Positions 1 to 5,692 are shown, numbered from the stretch's first letter. The stretch is DNA of 5,692 bases from an uncultured Bacilli bacterium (GCA_910585915.1 CAJUGF010000060.1:1-5692), one strand, 5' to 3'. Translations and numbers: made by a program. The notes: generated by a model not told the origin, from the letters alone.

Positions 1-294
1 ACAGATTGTATTTGCTCAGTGAAAACACAAGGAACATGGAAAGAGTATATAGGAATTTGCACAAAAATAGATACCAAGAATAATTCAGTAACATTCGCTT
101 CCCATGGTGATTACCTTGTGCGTGTCACAGATTCATCATGTTATTGTACAGGTGACGAAGTTTTTATAGATGATGACAATAAACTAAAGATTCTTGCTGG
201 TGCTACTGCAGTAACAGCAAAAATAAGAAGGATGACAGTAGGAATTATTACTAGTATCATAAACACAAATATGCTTGCAGTTTTTAAGGCATAA
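1..294 (+). CDS. C-terminal part of an element-encoded, possibly fibre/surface-like protein (5' end outside window)
   Basis: The frame is open from the first base and closes with TAA, giving 97 visible residues. There is no ATG near the left edge in this frame, so the true start lies upstream of the window. The visible part looks like a small all-beta C-terminal module. Strands around WKEYIGICTKID, NSVTFASHGDYLVRV, GDEVFID and VGIITSIINTNMLAVFK alternate hydrophobic residues, and the final strand echoes the first (GIC and GII, each followed by a turn), as in SH3-like barrels. The phrase FASHGDYLVRV resembles, from memory, the ends of many Trichomonas vaginalis repeat-family proteins and phage tail-spike tails. 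A role as a structural or surface protein of a Maverick-like element is therefore an inference. No signal peptide or membrane segment is visible in this fragment. The gene converges on the small minus-strand gene, and their coding ends overlap by 11 bp. Confidence 0.7.
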   Translation, partial: TDCICSVKTQGTWKEYIGICTKIDTKNNSVTFASHGDYLVRVTDSSCYCTGDEVFIDDDNKLKILAGATAVTAKIRRMTVGIITSIINTNMLAVFKA

Positions 295-586
295 TTTTGT
301 TAATTAGTTTGTCAGTCATATAAATTGAAAGATTGATGTTATATTTTTCTTTGAGTTCTCGTCTGACATATGAGATTTGTTTGTGCTTTGGTAGCTTTGT
401 TATTTCATTTTTGTTATCTTCATTTTGTATATACTCCATAACTTGTTTTCTTTGTTCATCATTCATATTTTTGCTTTTGTTGAATGGAGCTGTTCTCTGT
501 TTAGTTATTTTTGGTTTGTCTAATAAGCGATTTAATAACTGCTTGATTTCTAATAACTCTTTTATTATTTCTTGTTCGTTTGACAT
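284..586 (-). CDS. Small basic protein with N-terminal coiled coil, unknown function
   Basis: This is a 100-residue protein that I do not recognise. Residues about 5-25 form a leucine/isoleucine-rich amphipathic helix (EIIKELLEIKQLLNRLLDK) with heptad-like spacing, so it probably dimerises or oligomerises. A basic linker follows (PKITKQR, FNKSK). A second charged helical segment (about 41-60) and a K/R-rich stretch (KLPKHKQISYVRRELKEK) precede a hydrophobic tail. The count is about 21 basic to 14 acidic residues (net about +7), compatible with nucleic-acid binding but not proof of it. The ATG is supported by an in-frame TAA only three codons upstream (TAA ACA GTA ATG). The stop is followed by A, giving the TAAA that serves as a polyadenylation signal in trichomonads. 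It lies 52 bp downstream of the end of the polymerase reading frame on the same strand. It could be a replication accessory or terminal-protein-like factor, but nothing visible decides this. Confidence 0.7.
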   Translation of the reverse strand: MSNEQEIIKELLEIKQLLNRLLDKPKITKQRTAPFNKSKNMNDEQRKQVMEYIQNEDNKNEITKLPKHKQISYVRRELKEKYNINLSIYMTDKLINKIMP

Positions 587-638
587 TACTGTTTAAAATA
601 AAAATAAAAAACAAAAAACAAAAATAAGAATGAATTTT
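587..638 (-). promoter_or_regulatory. A/T-only leader between the polymerase end and the small basic gene
   Basis: This 52-bp spacer is almost pure A/T and is T-rich on the coding strand. It must hold both the 3' end of the polymerase transcript and any promoter of the basic-protein gene. The octamer ATTCTTAT (coding strand) lies here at 631-624 and again at 649-642 inside the polymerase end. The same octamer recurs just before the polymerase start at 4980-4973. A TCATT, matching the trichomonad initiator consensus TCA-Y-W, occurs at 633-629. It is about 43 bp from the ATG, further than is usual in those organisms. A promoter role is an inference. Confidence 0.25.
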
Positions 639-884
639 TTAATAAGAATAATCTTTTGCAGTGAGTCCAGTAATGAAAGGTAAACAAGCTTGATTCTCTA
701 GTACAATCATTTTTGTGTGTGAACCAGTTAAAGCATTTTTGTTAACAGTAACCTTTGACATAATATTGTTCTTCATTTGTAAGTTAATGTTCTTACCAAC
801 TTTAATAGATTTTTCCATCAAAACTTCTTTATAATCATTACGTACAATATTGTTCTTTTTCAATGATACTCCTTTTAATTTCAT
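639..884 (-). CDS. Detached C-terminal (thumb) segment of the protein-primed DNA polymerase, in the -1 frame
   Basis: These 81 residues continue the polymerase rather than forming a separate gene. The upstream frame ends 11 residues after its KxY motif. This frame opens with MKLKGVSLKKN, the K-x-KGV block that directly follows KxY in protein-primed PolB proteins of this group. It then runs through GKNINLQMKNNIMSKVTVNKNALTGSHTK, which resembles, from memory, the C-termini of Trichomonas and Rhizophagus relatives. The ATG at 884-882 overlaps the upstream TGA (883-881) as ATGA. It therefore looks like a start codon but is most simply read as a chance in-frame Met after a one-base frame change. 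The stop is TAA followed by A (TAAA). If the frames were joined, the full enzyme would be about 1437 residues. Independent translation by termination-reinitiation is possible but less likely, since a free thumb fragment has no known function. Confidence 0.8.
   Translation of the reverse strand: MKLKGVSLKKNNIVRNDYKEVLMEKSIKVGKNINLQMKNNIMSKVTVNKNALTGSHTKMIVLENQACLPFITGLTAKDYSY
881..884 (-). other. ATGA junction: frame break inside the DNA polymerase gene
   Basis: On the coding strand the sequence reads GTA AAG CTA TGA AAT TAA AAG G. The polymerase frame ends at TGA, and the ATG overlapping it starts the frame holding the rest of the protein. Adding a single base anywhere just before the TGA restores one frame. 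For example, one more A in the AAA run at 892-890 would give ...ETVKAMKLKGVS. There is no X XXY YYZ heptamer, no obvious +1 slip site and no evident downstream hairpin, so a plain 1-nt deletion, or a sequencing error, is favoured over programmed frameshifting. Confidence 0.75.
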
Positions 885-3800
885 AGCTTTACTGTTTCAT
901 CATTATTCCATATTGTGTAGCATTTTGGTGCAAGTGCTATCATATGGTCTCCTACTTTCTCTATTGCACACCCCAAAAGTTTCTTTTCATCAGCAATATC
1001 ATGAAGTTGTGGATTGGGAAAGAACTTATAAACATGCTTGCACCAAAATGATTCATCTTTGATAATATTGTTGAACAACTGTGATGGGGTTTCATCTTTG
1101 TTACCTGAAATGGCAAAGTAAGCAGAATCGGTGTCTCCTTCTATAAAATGAAGTCTATTCATGTCCAAGCACCTATTCATAAAATCATAGTAGAAGGTAC
1201 AGTACCAGAATTTAGCATTATCTAATGTCCAAAATGATTCTTGTAAGCAGGTAGTGCAATGATAAGTTTTTGGTTGTTGTTGAATAATAAAGAGATCATC
1301 ATTTAATTGAGCACCATTCACGTACGTTTGAGAAATAATATACTGATAAGCTTTGTTAGTATCACATATTTTTACTTTACAAAACTTCTCAGTGTTCATT
1401 CCATCGTAACCATACGAACCATTCATACTAATCTTGTAAAACTTTTCATTACCATTTGACTTCCCAGCAATAATATCTTGTCGTTTCTTCATGAATGTAG
1501 TAACAAATTCACGAAATCCTGTATGAGCTTCATAAATTGAGACACTCTTTACATCCTCTAGCACTAAGCCATGATCAAGTAAGAACCATAAATAGTAATT
1601 GCTAAATGTCATATATTCTCCATAAGTGTCAAGTAACATAGTAAGTTTGCGTTCTTCTTTGTCTAATGAGGCTAGTTTATGCTCTTGAAGATAAGAGTAC
1701 ATATAACTTCCTATTACTGATTCCTCATTTTTGATGTTGATGTTTCTGAAGACTGGAGGAAAATTAATGAAGTAATTGATCTTGCTTGCTGGACATACTA
1801 ACTTTACTTTTGCTATGAATAAGTGTTTTGGATTTGGTTGGAATCTTGTTTTGCTAGTTATAATGTCTATTGCCTTTTGTTTTGATTGGTTGTCTTTAAC
1901 ATCTATTCTGCGTACGAAACTACCTGGCATGTACATAATTCCACCATGATATTTATTGAAATCATGTTTTGTAGAAGAAAACGATGAAGGGTACAAACTA
2001 TTAAAATCAACTCCAACAACATGTGTCATTATATTTGGAGTGTCGTACGAAAGAACTTTATTATTGATTGCATCGTACCTAAACTTATTAATATGTGTTT
2101 CACCTTTAATATTATATCTGTGCTGTACGTTTGATAGTCCTCCTGTTATGTTATTTCGTAAACTATAATATTCTTGTTCATCGTTAATGAGAGTAGGTAA
2201 ATGATTTAGTTTACAAAACTTCTTCAACTGAATTCTTAATGAGGTTATTTTTGGGTCATCACGTTTACGGAGCTTATTACATTCTACACAAGCGAGTTTG
2301 CAATTGCTCAATTCATGTCCAATATCGTTATCAATTCTATCAAGTGTTGGTTTGTTTACGTTTGTAAAATGTTCCTTACATAAATGGCAACAACCATTAT
2401 TGTACATTTTCATAAATTCATCAAAATCAGAAACTGATATACACTTGTCAAGATTTCGCATGTTATTACTATGGGTTTGATTATATTTTTGATCTTGCTT
2501 GTAATAACAGTCACATTTATATTTCCACCATTTGATTGTTGGTTTGAAGGAATTTTCTTTGTTAATTATGTCGTATTCAGTGGTCGGATCAAAATCTTTA
2601 TAAGCAAGAGCGTACTTGATACATGCTGAACACTTTGATAATGATAAGTTTGATATCATGTCTACATTATATTCAGCGTTCATAGCAATAAGATTGTCAA
2701 TTGGCTTAATCATCATTTCTACATCATTATCATTATAAGCTAGTAAGTAATCCCATCTATTTTTGTAGTTCTTGCAATCATTTACATATTCTGCATAATC
2801 TTCCTTAGATAATGGGTTTCGTTGGTTCAAATAACTATAGAAGTCATCATAAGCAAATGGTTCTGTTGAAGATAAAACTTCATTGTAATTATCACTATTG
2901 AGGGCCTCATACGGAAAGACTCCCTTGTTACTATTGGTTTCACCTCCAAAGTCAACACCAAATTGCTTTAATGTTCCACCGGCAACAAAAGCTTGAGCAT
3001 CTATAAAACGAAGTTTGGTTGGATATTTAGTTGAAGTAAGTACGAATTGTTTTAGTGATGATAATGTTCCAATGATGCTATTTGATTCAATTTTCCAATG
3101 AGAGGCATTAAGATATTGTTTGAATAGATTACTATCAAATCTTGAAGAATTGAAACCAAATACCGTTATGGTAGTTATATTGTTGTCTATCTTTTCAGGT
3201 ACACATGAGTATTGTTGTTTGTCTTTGTATACAATTAATGATTGTTCAAAAAGCCAATCAAGCCATAATGGAATGAAATCTTTGTTATCCTGTAAACTAA
3301 AATGCTTTGTTGTTAAGCCAGAAGCAGACTTTACGCATGAGGAAACTGATAACGGTAAGAGCCGTGAATTGATAATAGTTGATTTACTGGCTTCTGTATT
3401 TACAACTTGATCCATTGTTTCAAAGTCATATGTTATGTAATAGATATTCGGTTTCCATGGTAATCCGTGTGCAAGACAATACTCATAGACAGGATTGTTT
3501 AAAATATGTGGACAATATGGTAAAGCTTCCTTGGCTGGTACAAATTGTTTCTTATACTTACCATCACAATGTTTGACATGATCATCGAAACGTTTGATAT
3601 TGCTATGCCCGTAATGAACATAAGAATTGCATTTTGGACAAACATGAATTGCAGTAAGTTTTTCAGCATCTTTGATAAACATAATATGAACAGTAAGGTC
3701 TTTGGTAAATAATAATGCTGAATAAGTTGTGTAATCTTTGTTGAAATACCATTGTTCCTGTAAGTCATATTGTTTGTCATTGTTGTATTCATATATGTTT

Positions 3801-4951
3801 ATGTTGATTTTATGTTTTTCGGCTAATTCTTTCATCTCCTCCATTGTTACTCCTTGAAAATTGTCCAATAAACGTTGTGCATGCTTTGGTATTTTTGTTG
3901 TATAAGTTATTCCATATTCCTCAAGTAGCAGTTTCTTGGCACGTTTAGTACGATGTTTGATGTCGTATTTGGTTGTATTAGTCAATTCAGGAAACAAACA
4001 ACAAGCAAGAAATCGGTACCAACATAAATTATCATCTTCATCATCAACAATTATATAATTATTACTCTTCTTGAATATTTCTGGAAGATCTTTGATACGA
4101 CCTGTAACCTTACGCATTCTCGATATCGTAAAGGATATTGAGTGTACAATTGTTAGTTTATTGTTTGATGAAGTTGTTTCATAGCTGTTTAGTACAGTTT
4201 CTATATACATTTTGCATTCATCAAGGTTTCGTTCATCTTTTACTATAATTGGTATGGCAGATTTGTAGTTTTGCCATCTGATCTCTCTAGCCTCATAATC
4301 ATATTTTTCTTCATAAGTTTCAAAGTCAAAGGTACTTGTTTCAAAGACTCCTGAAAGTTGAAAATGTATTTTAAATGGTTTTAGTTCACTTTGGTAAACA
4401 TGAAGCAAGGCATCATATATGTTTGCTAGAGATGATATTTCATTGAAATAATATGTAACAATAGGTTTACCATGATCATTACGTTCTTTAACCAAAGCTT
4501 CTGGGTAGTCATATGCTTGCAAAGCTGCTACTGCTCTATCGAAATCATTTGGAAAATTAACTATTAGAAAATCATTATGCTTACTAGTGAATTGTTGACC
4601 ATTTTTCTTAAGGTACTCGTACAGTTCTTCGTTTTCTGGTTCATTTACTTCGGGTGTATTAATTATTGTTGTTATTCGTTGTTGGTTTTGTTTGATAACT
4701 TCATCAATGTAATTATTAATGGTAATTTCATCAATAACATCTGTAGGAGCTAATTCATCAGGCTTAATATCACCAAGAAGAATATTGTAAGCATTATTGT
4801 CGTTGAAATATTTACATAGCCTTGTAATATTTATATTGTTGTCTTGGTCAATAATAATATTAGCATTTAATTTAGTGTTCAGAATCGCAATGAATTTGGT
4901 TATTGTTTCTGTATCCAAATTGAATAATGTTTCTGGTATTAAATTTGTCAT
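881..4951 (-). CDS. polB: Protein-primed family B DNA polymerase (Polinton/Maverick type), C-terminus frameshifted
   Basis: A DNA polymerase with 3'-5' exonuclease, expected to replicate a linear element from a protein primer. Visible blocks: Exo I D509-F-E511 (YDFET); Exo II N601-SSR-F605-D606; Exo III Y739-x3-D743; motif A D982-FNSLYP; motif B K1173-ISMN-GSYG1181; motif C E-G-D1273-T-D1275-S; KxY K1343-C-Y1345. SLYP, the KxY lysine block and the long A-B and B-C spacers (sites of TPR1 and TPR2) fit the protein-primed branch. The N-terminal 500 residues carry an OTU-like Cys/His block (C310, H422) and a zinc knuckle (C438, C441, H458, C462). An HNH-type module (C855-C891) sits between Exo III and motif A. 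The start ATG is preceded by an in-frame TAA 11 codons upstream. The frame ends 11 residues after KxY and the remaining thumb lies in the -1 frame at 639-884, so this copy is broken unless recoded. All exonuclease and polymerase catalytic residues I looked for are present. Confidence 0.93.
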   Translation of the reverse strand: MTNLIPETLFNLDTETITKFIAILNTKLNANIIIDQDNNINITRLCKYFNDNNAYNILLGDIKPDELAPTDVIDEITINNYIDEVIKQNQQRITTIINTPEVNEPENEELYEYLKKNGQQFTSKHNDFLIVNFPNDFDRAVAALQAYDYPEALVKERNDHGKPIVTYYFNEISSLANIYDALLHVYQSELKPFKIHFQLSGVFETSTFDFETYEEKYDYEAREIRWQNYKSAIPIIVKDERNLDECKMYIETVLNSYETTSSNNKLTIVHSISFTISRMRKVTGRIKDLPEIFKKSNNYIIVDDEDDNLCWYRFLACCLFPELTNTTKYDIKHRTKRAKKLLLEEYGITYTTKIPKHAQRLLDNFQGVTMEEMKELAEKHKININIYEYNNDKQYDLQEQWYFNKDYTTYSALLFTKDLTVHIMFIKDAEKLTAIHVCPKCNSYVHYGHSNIKRFDDHVKHCDGKYKKQFVPAKEALPYCPHILNNPVYEYCLAHGLPWKPNIYYITYDFETMDQVVNTEASKSTIINSRLLPLSVSSCVKSASGLTTKHFSLQDNKDFIPLWLDWLFEQSLIVYKDKQQYSCVPEKIDNNITTITVFGFNSSRFDSNLFKQYLNASHWKIESNSIIGTLSSLKQFVLTSTKYPTKLRFIDAQAFVAGGTLKQFGVDFGGETNSNKGVFPYEALNSDNYNEVLSSTEPFAYDDFYSYLNQRNPLSKEDYAEYVNDCKNYKNRWDYLLAYNDNDVEMMIKPIDNLIAMNAEYNVDMISNLSLSKCSACIKYALAYKDFDPTTEYDIINKENSFKPTIKWWKYKCDCYYKQDQKYNQTHSNNMRNLDKCISVSDFDEFMKMYNNGCCHLCKEHFTNVNKPTLDRIDNDIGHELSNCKLACVECNKLRKRDDPKITSLRIQLKKFCKLNHLPTLINDEQEYYSLRNNITGGLSNVQHRYNIKGETHINKFRYDAINNKVLSYDTPNIMTHVVGVDFNSLYPSSFSSTKHDFNKYHGGIMYMPGSFVRRIDVKDNQSKQKAIDIITSKTRFQPNPKHLFIAKVKLVCPASKINYFINFPPVFRNINIKNEESVIGSYMYSYLQEHKLASLDKEERKLTMLLDTYGEYMTFSNYYLWFLLDHGLVLEDVKSVSIYEAHTGFREFVTTFMKKRQDIIAGKSNGNEKFYKISMNGSYGYDGMNTEKFCKVKICDTNKAYQYIISQTYVNGAQLNDDLFIIQQQPKTYHCTTCLQESFWTLDNAKFWYCTFYYDFMNRCLDMNRLHFIEGDTDSAYFAISGNKDETPSQLFNNIIKDESFWCKHVYKFFPNPQLHDIADEKKLLGCAIEKVGDHMIALAPKCYTIWNNDETVKL
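2279..2389 (-). other. HNH/endonuclease VII-like zinc module inside the polymerase
   Basis: Residues 855-891 of the polymerase read C855-x2-C858, then LDRID (870-874), G878-H879, N883-C884 and C888-x2-C891-N. This is the two-knuckle pattern of HNH nucleases of the endonuclease VII group. It lies between the exonuclease (ending about residue 745) and polymerase motif A (982), with a lysine- and cysteine-rich run-in (WWKYKCDCYYK). The first canonical histidine position is Arg872 in LDRID, so nuclease activity is uncertain and the module could be purely DNA-binding. From memory, the same insertion occurs in related polymerases of Rhizophagus and Trichomonas. It was probably acquired once by the family, not in this copy. 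Confidence 0.75.
3566..4051 (-). other. Putative OTU-like Cys/His domain plus zinc knuckle at the polymerase N-terminus
   Basis: Polymerase residues about 300-462. The string DDNLCWYRFLACCLF (306-320) has the Asp-x-x-Cys-aromatic-x-Arg layout of OTU/papain-like cysteine protease active sites, with C310 as candidate nucleophile. About 55-80 residues later, GVTMEEMKELAEKHKININIY resembles the E-x3-LA...I-x-I core of OTU folds. VHIMFI (421-426) offers H422 where OTU proteases place the catalytic His. Right after it comes C438-x2-C441-x16-H458-x3-C462, a zinc knuckle found at this spot in many Polinton polymerases. The fold assignment is pattern-based inference. It could be a dead or purely structural relative. 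Confidence 0.45.
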
Positions 4952-5034
4952 TTGGCGTTTGGTTCGTTTTGTATAAGAATAAAATTAAAATATTTAAAAT
5001 ATTTAAAATACAAAAATAATAATCGCTTTTTTAA
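4952..5034 (-). promoter_or_regulatory. A/T-rich leader of the polymerase gene
   Basis: This 83-bp spacer separates the acidic-protein gene from the polymerase start and is nearly all A/T except for GCG and the last 20 bases before the ATG (ACGAACCAAACGCCAA). It contains a tandem 9-bp repeat and the octamer ATTCTTAT 21 bp before the ATG. The octamer is also found before the small basic gene. No TCA-Y-W initiator is seen close to the ATG. The call as promoter region rests only on position and composition. Confidence 0.3.
4991..5010. repeat. Tandem 9-bp A/T repeat (TATTTAAAA x2, plus a degenerate copy)
   Basis: TATTTAAAA occurs at 4991-4999 and 5000-5008, followed by TA. A one-mismatch copy (AAATTAAAA) precedes it at 4982-4990. 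It sits midway between the acidic gene and the polymerase start. This may be simple slippage in A/T-rich DNA or a TATA-like element. Confidence 0.5.
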
Positions 5035-5433
5035 TTAAATTTCCTGAATCTTATCAGTGTTTGGATTGAATTCATTCATGCATTTCTTGCCCTCATCAGT
5101 GTATTGGAAGAATTCCCATACCTCATCGTAAAACTTCTTTGGAAAGTGATATGGCATACCATAATCATTGTAATCACCAGTAAGCTCATCAATATAGTAA
5201 TCAAATATTTCTCCATACTCACGAAAAGCAGCATTTTCATCATGAAAAGATATGTATAAGTGATTCTGCTTTCTGAATATATCCATTTGTGCGTCTATAA
5301 TAAAGGGTTCAACAACATCAATAGCATCACGGTCACCATCAATGACTTTATCACAAATGTCAGCAAAAAGGTCGTACATAGGTGTTTTATATGTACGGAG
5401 TTGTTTAGCAGCATAATTAGCAAAGGCTTCCAT
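5035..5433 (-). CDS. Acidic 132-aa protein, unknown function
   Basis: A complete reading frame starting at the first in-frame ATG, with an in-frame stop well upstream, and ending in TAA. I do not recognise a family. It has about 28 Asp/Glu against 13 Lys/Arg (net about -15) and many aromatics, with runs such as YGEIFDYYIDELTGDYNDYG and KKFYDEVWEFFQY. It appears mainly helical. There is no signal peptide, membrane segment, zinc motif or known catalytic motif. It lies upstream of the polymerase on the same strand with an 83-bp gap. Coding character is supported by length in A/T-rich DNA, an even residue mix and tight fit with its neighbours. Acidic, aromatic-rich small proteins in mobile elements sometimes act as DNA mimics or as partners of basic proteins, but that would be speculation here. 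Confidence 0.75.
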   Translation of the reverse strand: MEAFANYAAKQLRTYKTPMYDLFADICDKVIDGDRDAIDVVEPFIIDAQMDIFRKQNHLYISFHDENAAFREYGEIFDYYIDELTGDYNDYGMPYHFPKKFYDEVWEFFQYTDEGKKCMNEFNPNTDKIQEI

Positions 5434-5620
5434 TATATGTAGTGGAAATAAAAAATAAAAAAAATTTTTAAAAAATATAATTTTTGAAAAATTGTAAAAA
5501 CTTAGTTATCCTATCAAAAATGGTGAGTTGATTAAGGGGTTCCAGAAAATTATTCAAATGTATAGGTTGGTAATGAAAACAAGGGTAAAAACAATAACAA
5601 GTAAACATACCTGATTTTTT

Positions 5621-5649
5621 ATACCTGAGCTTGTTAACTTGCAAGGTAT
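5621..5649. repeat. Imperfect palindrome centred on GTTAAC
   Basis: ATACCT and AGGTAT flank GAGCTTGTTAACTTGCA. The arms match perfectly for six bases and again at the GTTAAC centre, with mismatches between. It could form a weak hairpin or be a protein-binding site. With the 14-bp-spaced direct repeats beside it, it is the only structured element in the right flank. Confidence 0.35.
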
Positions 5650-5692
5650 GCTGGGCAAGGTACGAGTAAAATTATTAGATGGTCATCCCGCA
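5648..5692 (+). CDS. Possible start of a rightward reading frame, cut by the window edge
   Basis: An ATG at 5648 opens MLGKVRVKLLDGHPA and stays open to the last base, in the locally GC-richer stretch. The frame is open back to a TGA at 5612-5614. Fifteen codons are too few to judge, and no family is recognisable. It could equally be chance. Confidence 0.12.
   Translation, partial: MLGKVRVKLLDGHPA

Larger units (their letters stand above)
5434..5692. other. Non-coding right flank: A/T-rich leader grading into a repeat-bearing, more GC-rich end
   Basis: No convincing gene is seen in these 259 bp. The first 80 bp are almost pure A/T and serve as the leader of the acidic gene. Beyond about 5520 the composition becomes mixed, and the last 52 bp are about 46% GC. 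Short repeats occur: ATACCTGA at 5607-5614 and 5621-5628, and GCAAGGTA(T/C)G at 5641-5650 and 5655-5664, both pairs with a 14-bp offset. ATACCT (5621-5626) pairs with AGGTAT (5644-5649) around GTTAAC, forming an imperfect palindrome. This could be part of a terminal inverted repeat, flanking host DNA or the start of another gene. No terminus can be confirmed from one end. Confidence 0.4.

Noticed and set aside
19..21. GTG at position 19 as the start of the left-hand gene
   Set aside because: The frame is open to the window edge, the context looks eukaryotic, and the visible part reads as a C-terminal module. It is a truncated gene, not a GTG start.
333..596. 87-codon plus-strand frame opposite the basic-protein gene
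   Set aside because: It is the antisense of the minus-strand gene. Its Phe/Leu/Ser/Cys-rich, membrane-like composition is what T-rich antisense of lysine/glutamate-rich coding DNA produces.
870..900. A spliceosomal intron explaining the polymerase frame break
   Set aside because: The conserved blocks on both sides of the junction (KxY and K-x-KGV) are already at normal spacing, and there is no room or splice-site pattern for an intron.
881..900. Programmed -1 frameshift at a slippery heptamer
   Set aside because: The bases before the stop (GTA AAG CTA TGA) do not form X XXY YYZ, and no stable downstream structure is apparent. A simple indel is more economical, though recoding is not fully excluded.
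850..3576. Several 60-96 codon plus-strand frames and a 97-codon minus-strand frame (3499-3792) across the polymerase
   Set aside because: All lie wholly or almost wholly within the polymerase reading frame, which has conserved motifs throughout. Their products show no domain or composition of their own.
5260..5442. 60-codon plus-strand frame across the acidic gene
   Set aside because: It is antisense to a better-supported gene, with low-complexity Ile/Phe/Cys content and no recognisable motif.
5463..5670. Minus-strand frame of about 66 codons in the right flank, with an internal ATG giving about 45 codons
   Set aside because: It ends in the A/T-only leader with a biased Phe/Tyr/Cys/Asn composition and no motif. 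Most likely chance openness.
1..5692. tRNA, rRNA, CRISPR array or insertion sequence
   Set aside because: No cloverleaf-like segments, no regularly spaced repeats of 24 bases or more, and no transposase or integrase motif (such as DDE or RVE) are visible in any frame I read.

Overview
This AT-rich window (roughly 30% GC by eye) looks like one end of a Polinton/Maverick-type element: a large eukaryotic virus-like DNA transposon that replicates with its own protein-primed family B DNA polymerase. No gene shows the ribosome-binding sites expected of bacteria or phages. Start codons sit behind A/T-only leaders, and two of the three minus-strand stop codons are embedded in TAAA. Polymerase blocks and the C-terminal style of the left-hand protein resemble, from memory, proteins abundant in the parasitic protist Trichomonas vaginalis. 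Related polymerases also occur in the fungus Rhizophagus. The host call is therefore an inference, not something read from the sequence.

Layout, left to right: (1) positions 1-294, plus strand: the C-terminal 97 residues of a protein entering from outside the window, probably a surface or fibre-like element protein. (2) 284-586, minus strand: a 100-aa basic protein with an N-terminal coiled coil, converging on gene 1 with an 11-bp overlap of the coding ends. (3) 881-4951, minus strand: a 1356-aa protein-primed PolB carrying a putative Cys/His (OTU-like) N-terminal domain, a zinc knuckle, a 3'-5' exonuclease, an HNH-type zinc module and a polymerase domain with motifs A, B, C and KxY. (4) 639-884, minus strand: 81 aa that are plainly the missing C-terminus of that polymerase in the -1 frame, joined by an ATGA overlap. 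The polymerase is thus split by a frameshift, or possibly recoded. (5) 5035-5433, minus strand: a very acidic 132-aa protein of unknown function. (6) 5434-5692: no convincing gene. An extremely A/T-rich leader is followed by a stretch whose GC content rises to about 46% at the window edge and which carries short repeats.

The three minus-strand loci follow each other with gaps of only 52-83 bp, a compact viral-style arrangement. The polymerase would copy the linear element from a protein primer. Gene 1 would contribute to a particle or a surface structure. The two small proteins cannot be assigned. The single frame break suggests this copy is decaying unless recoding or a sequencing error explains it.
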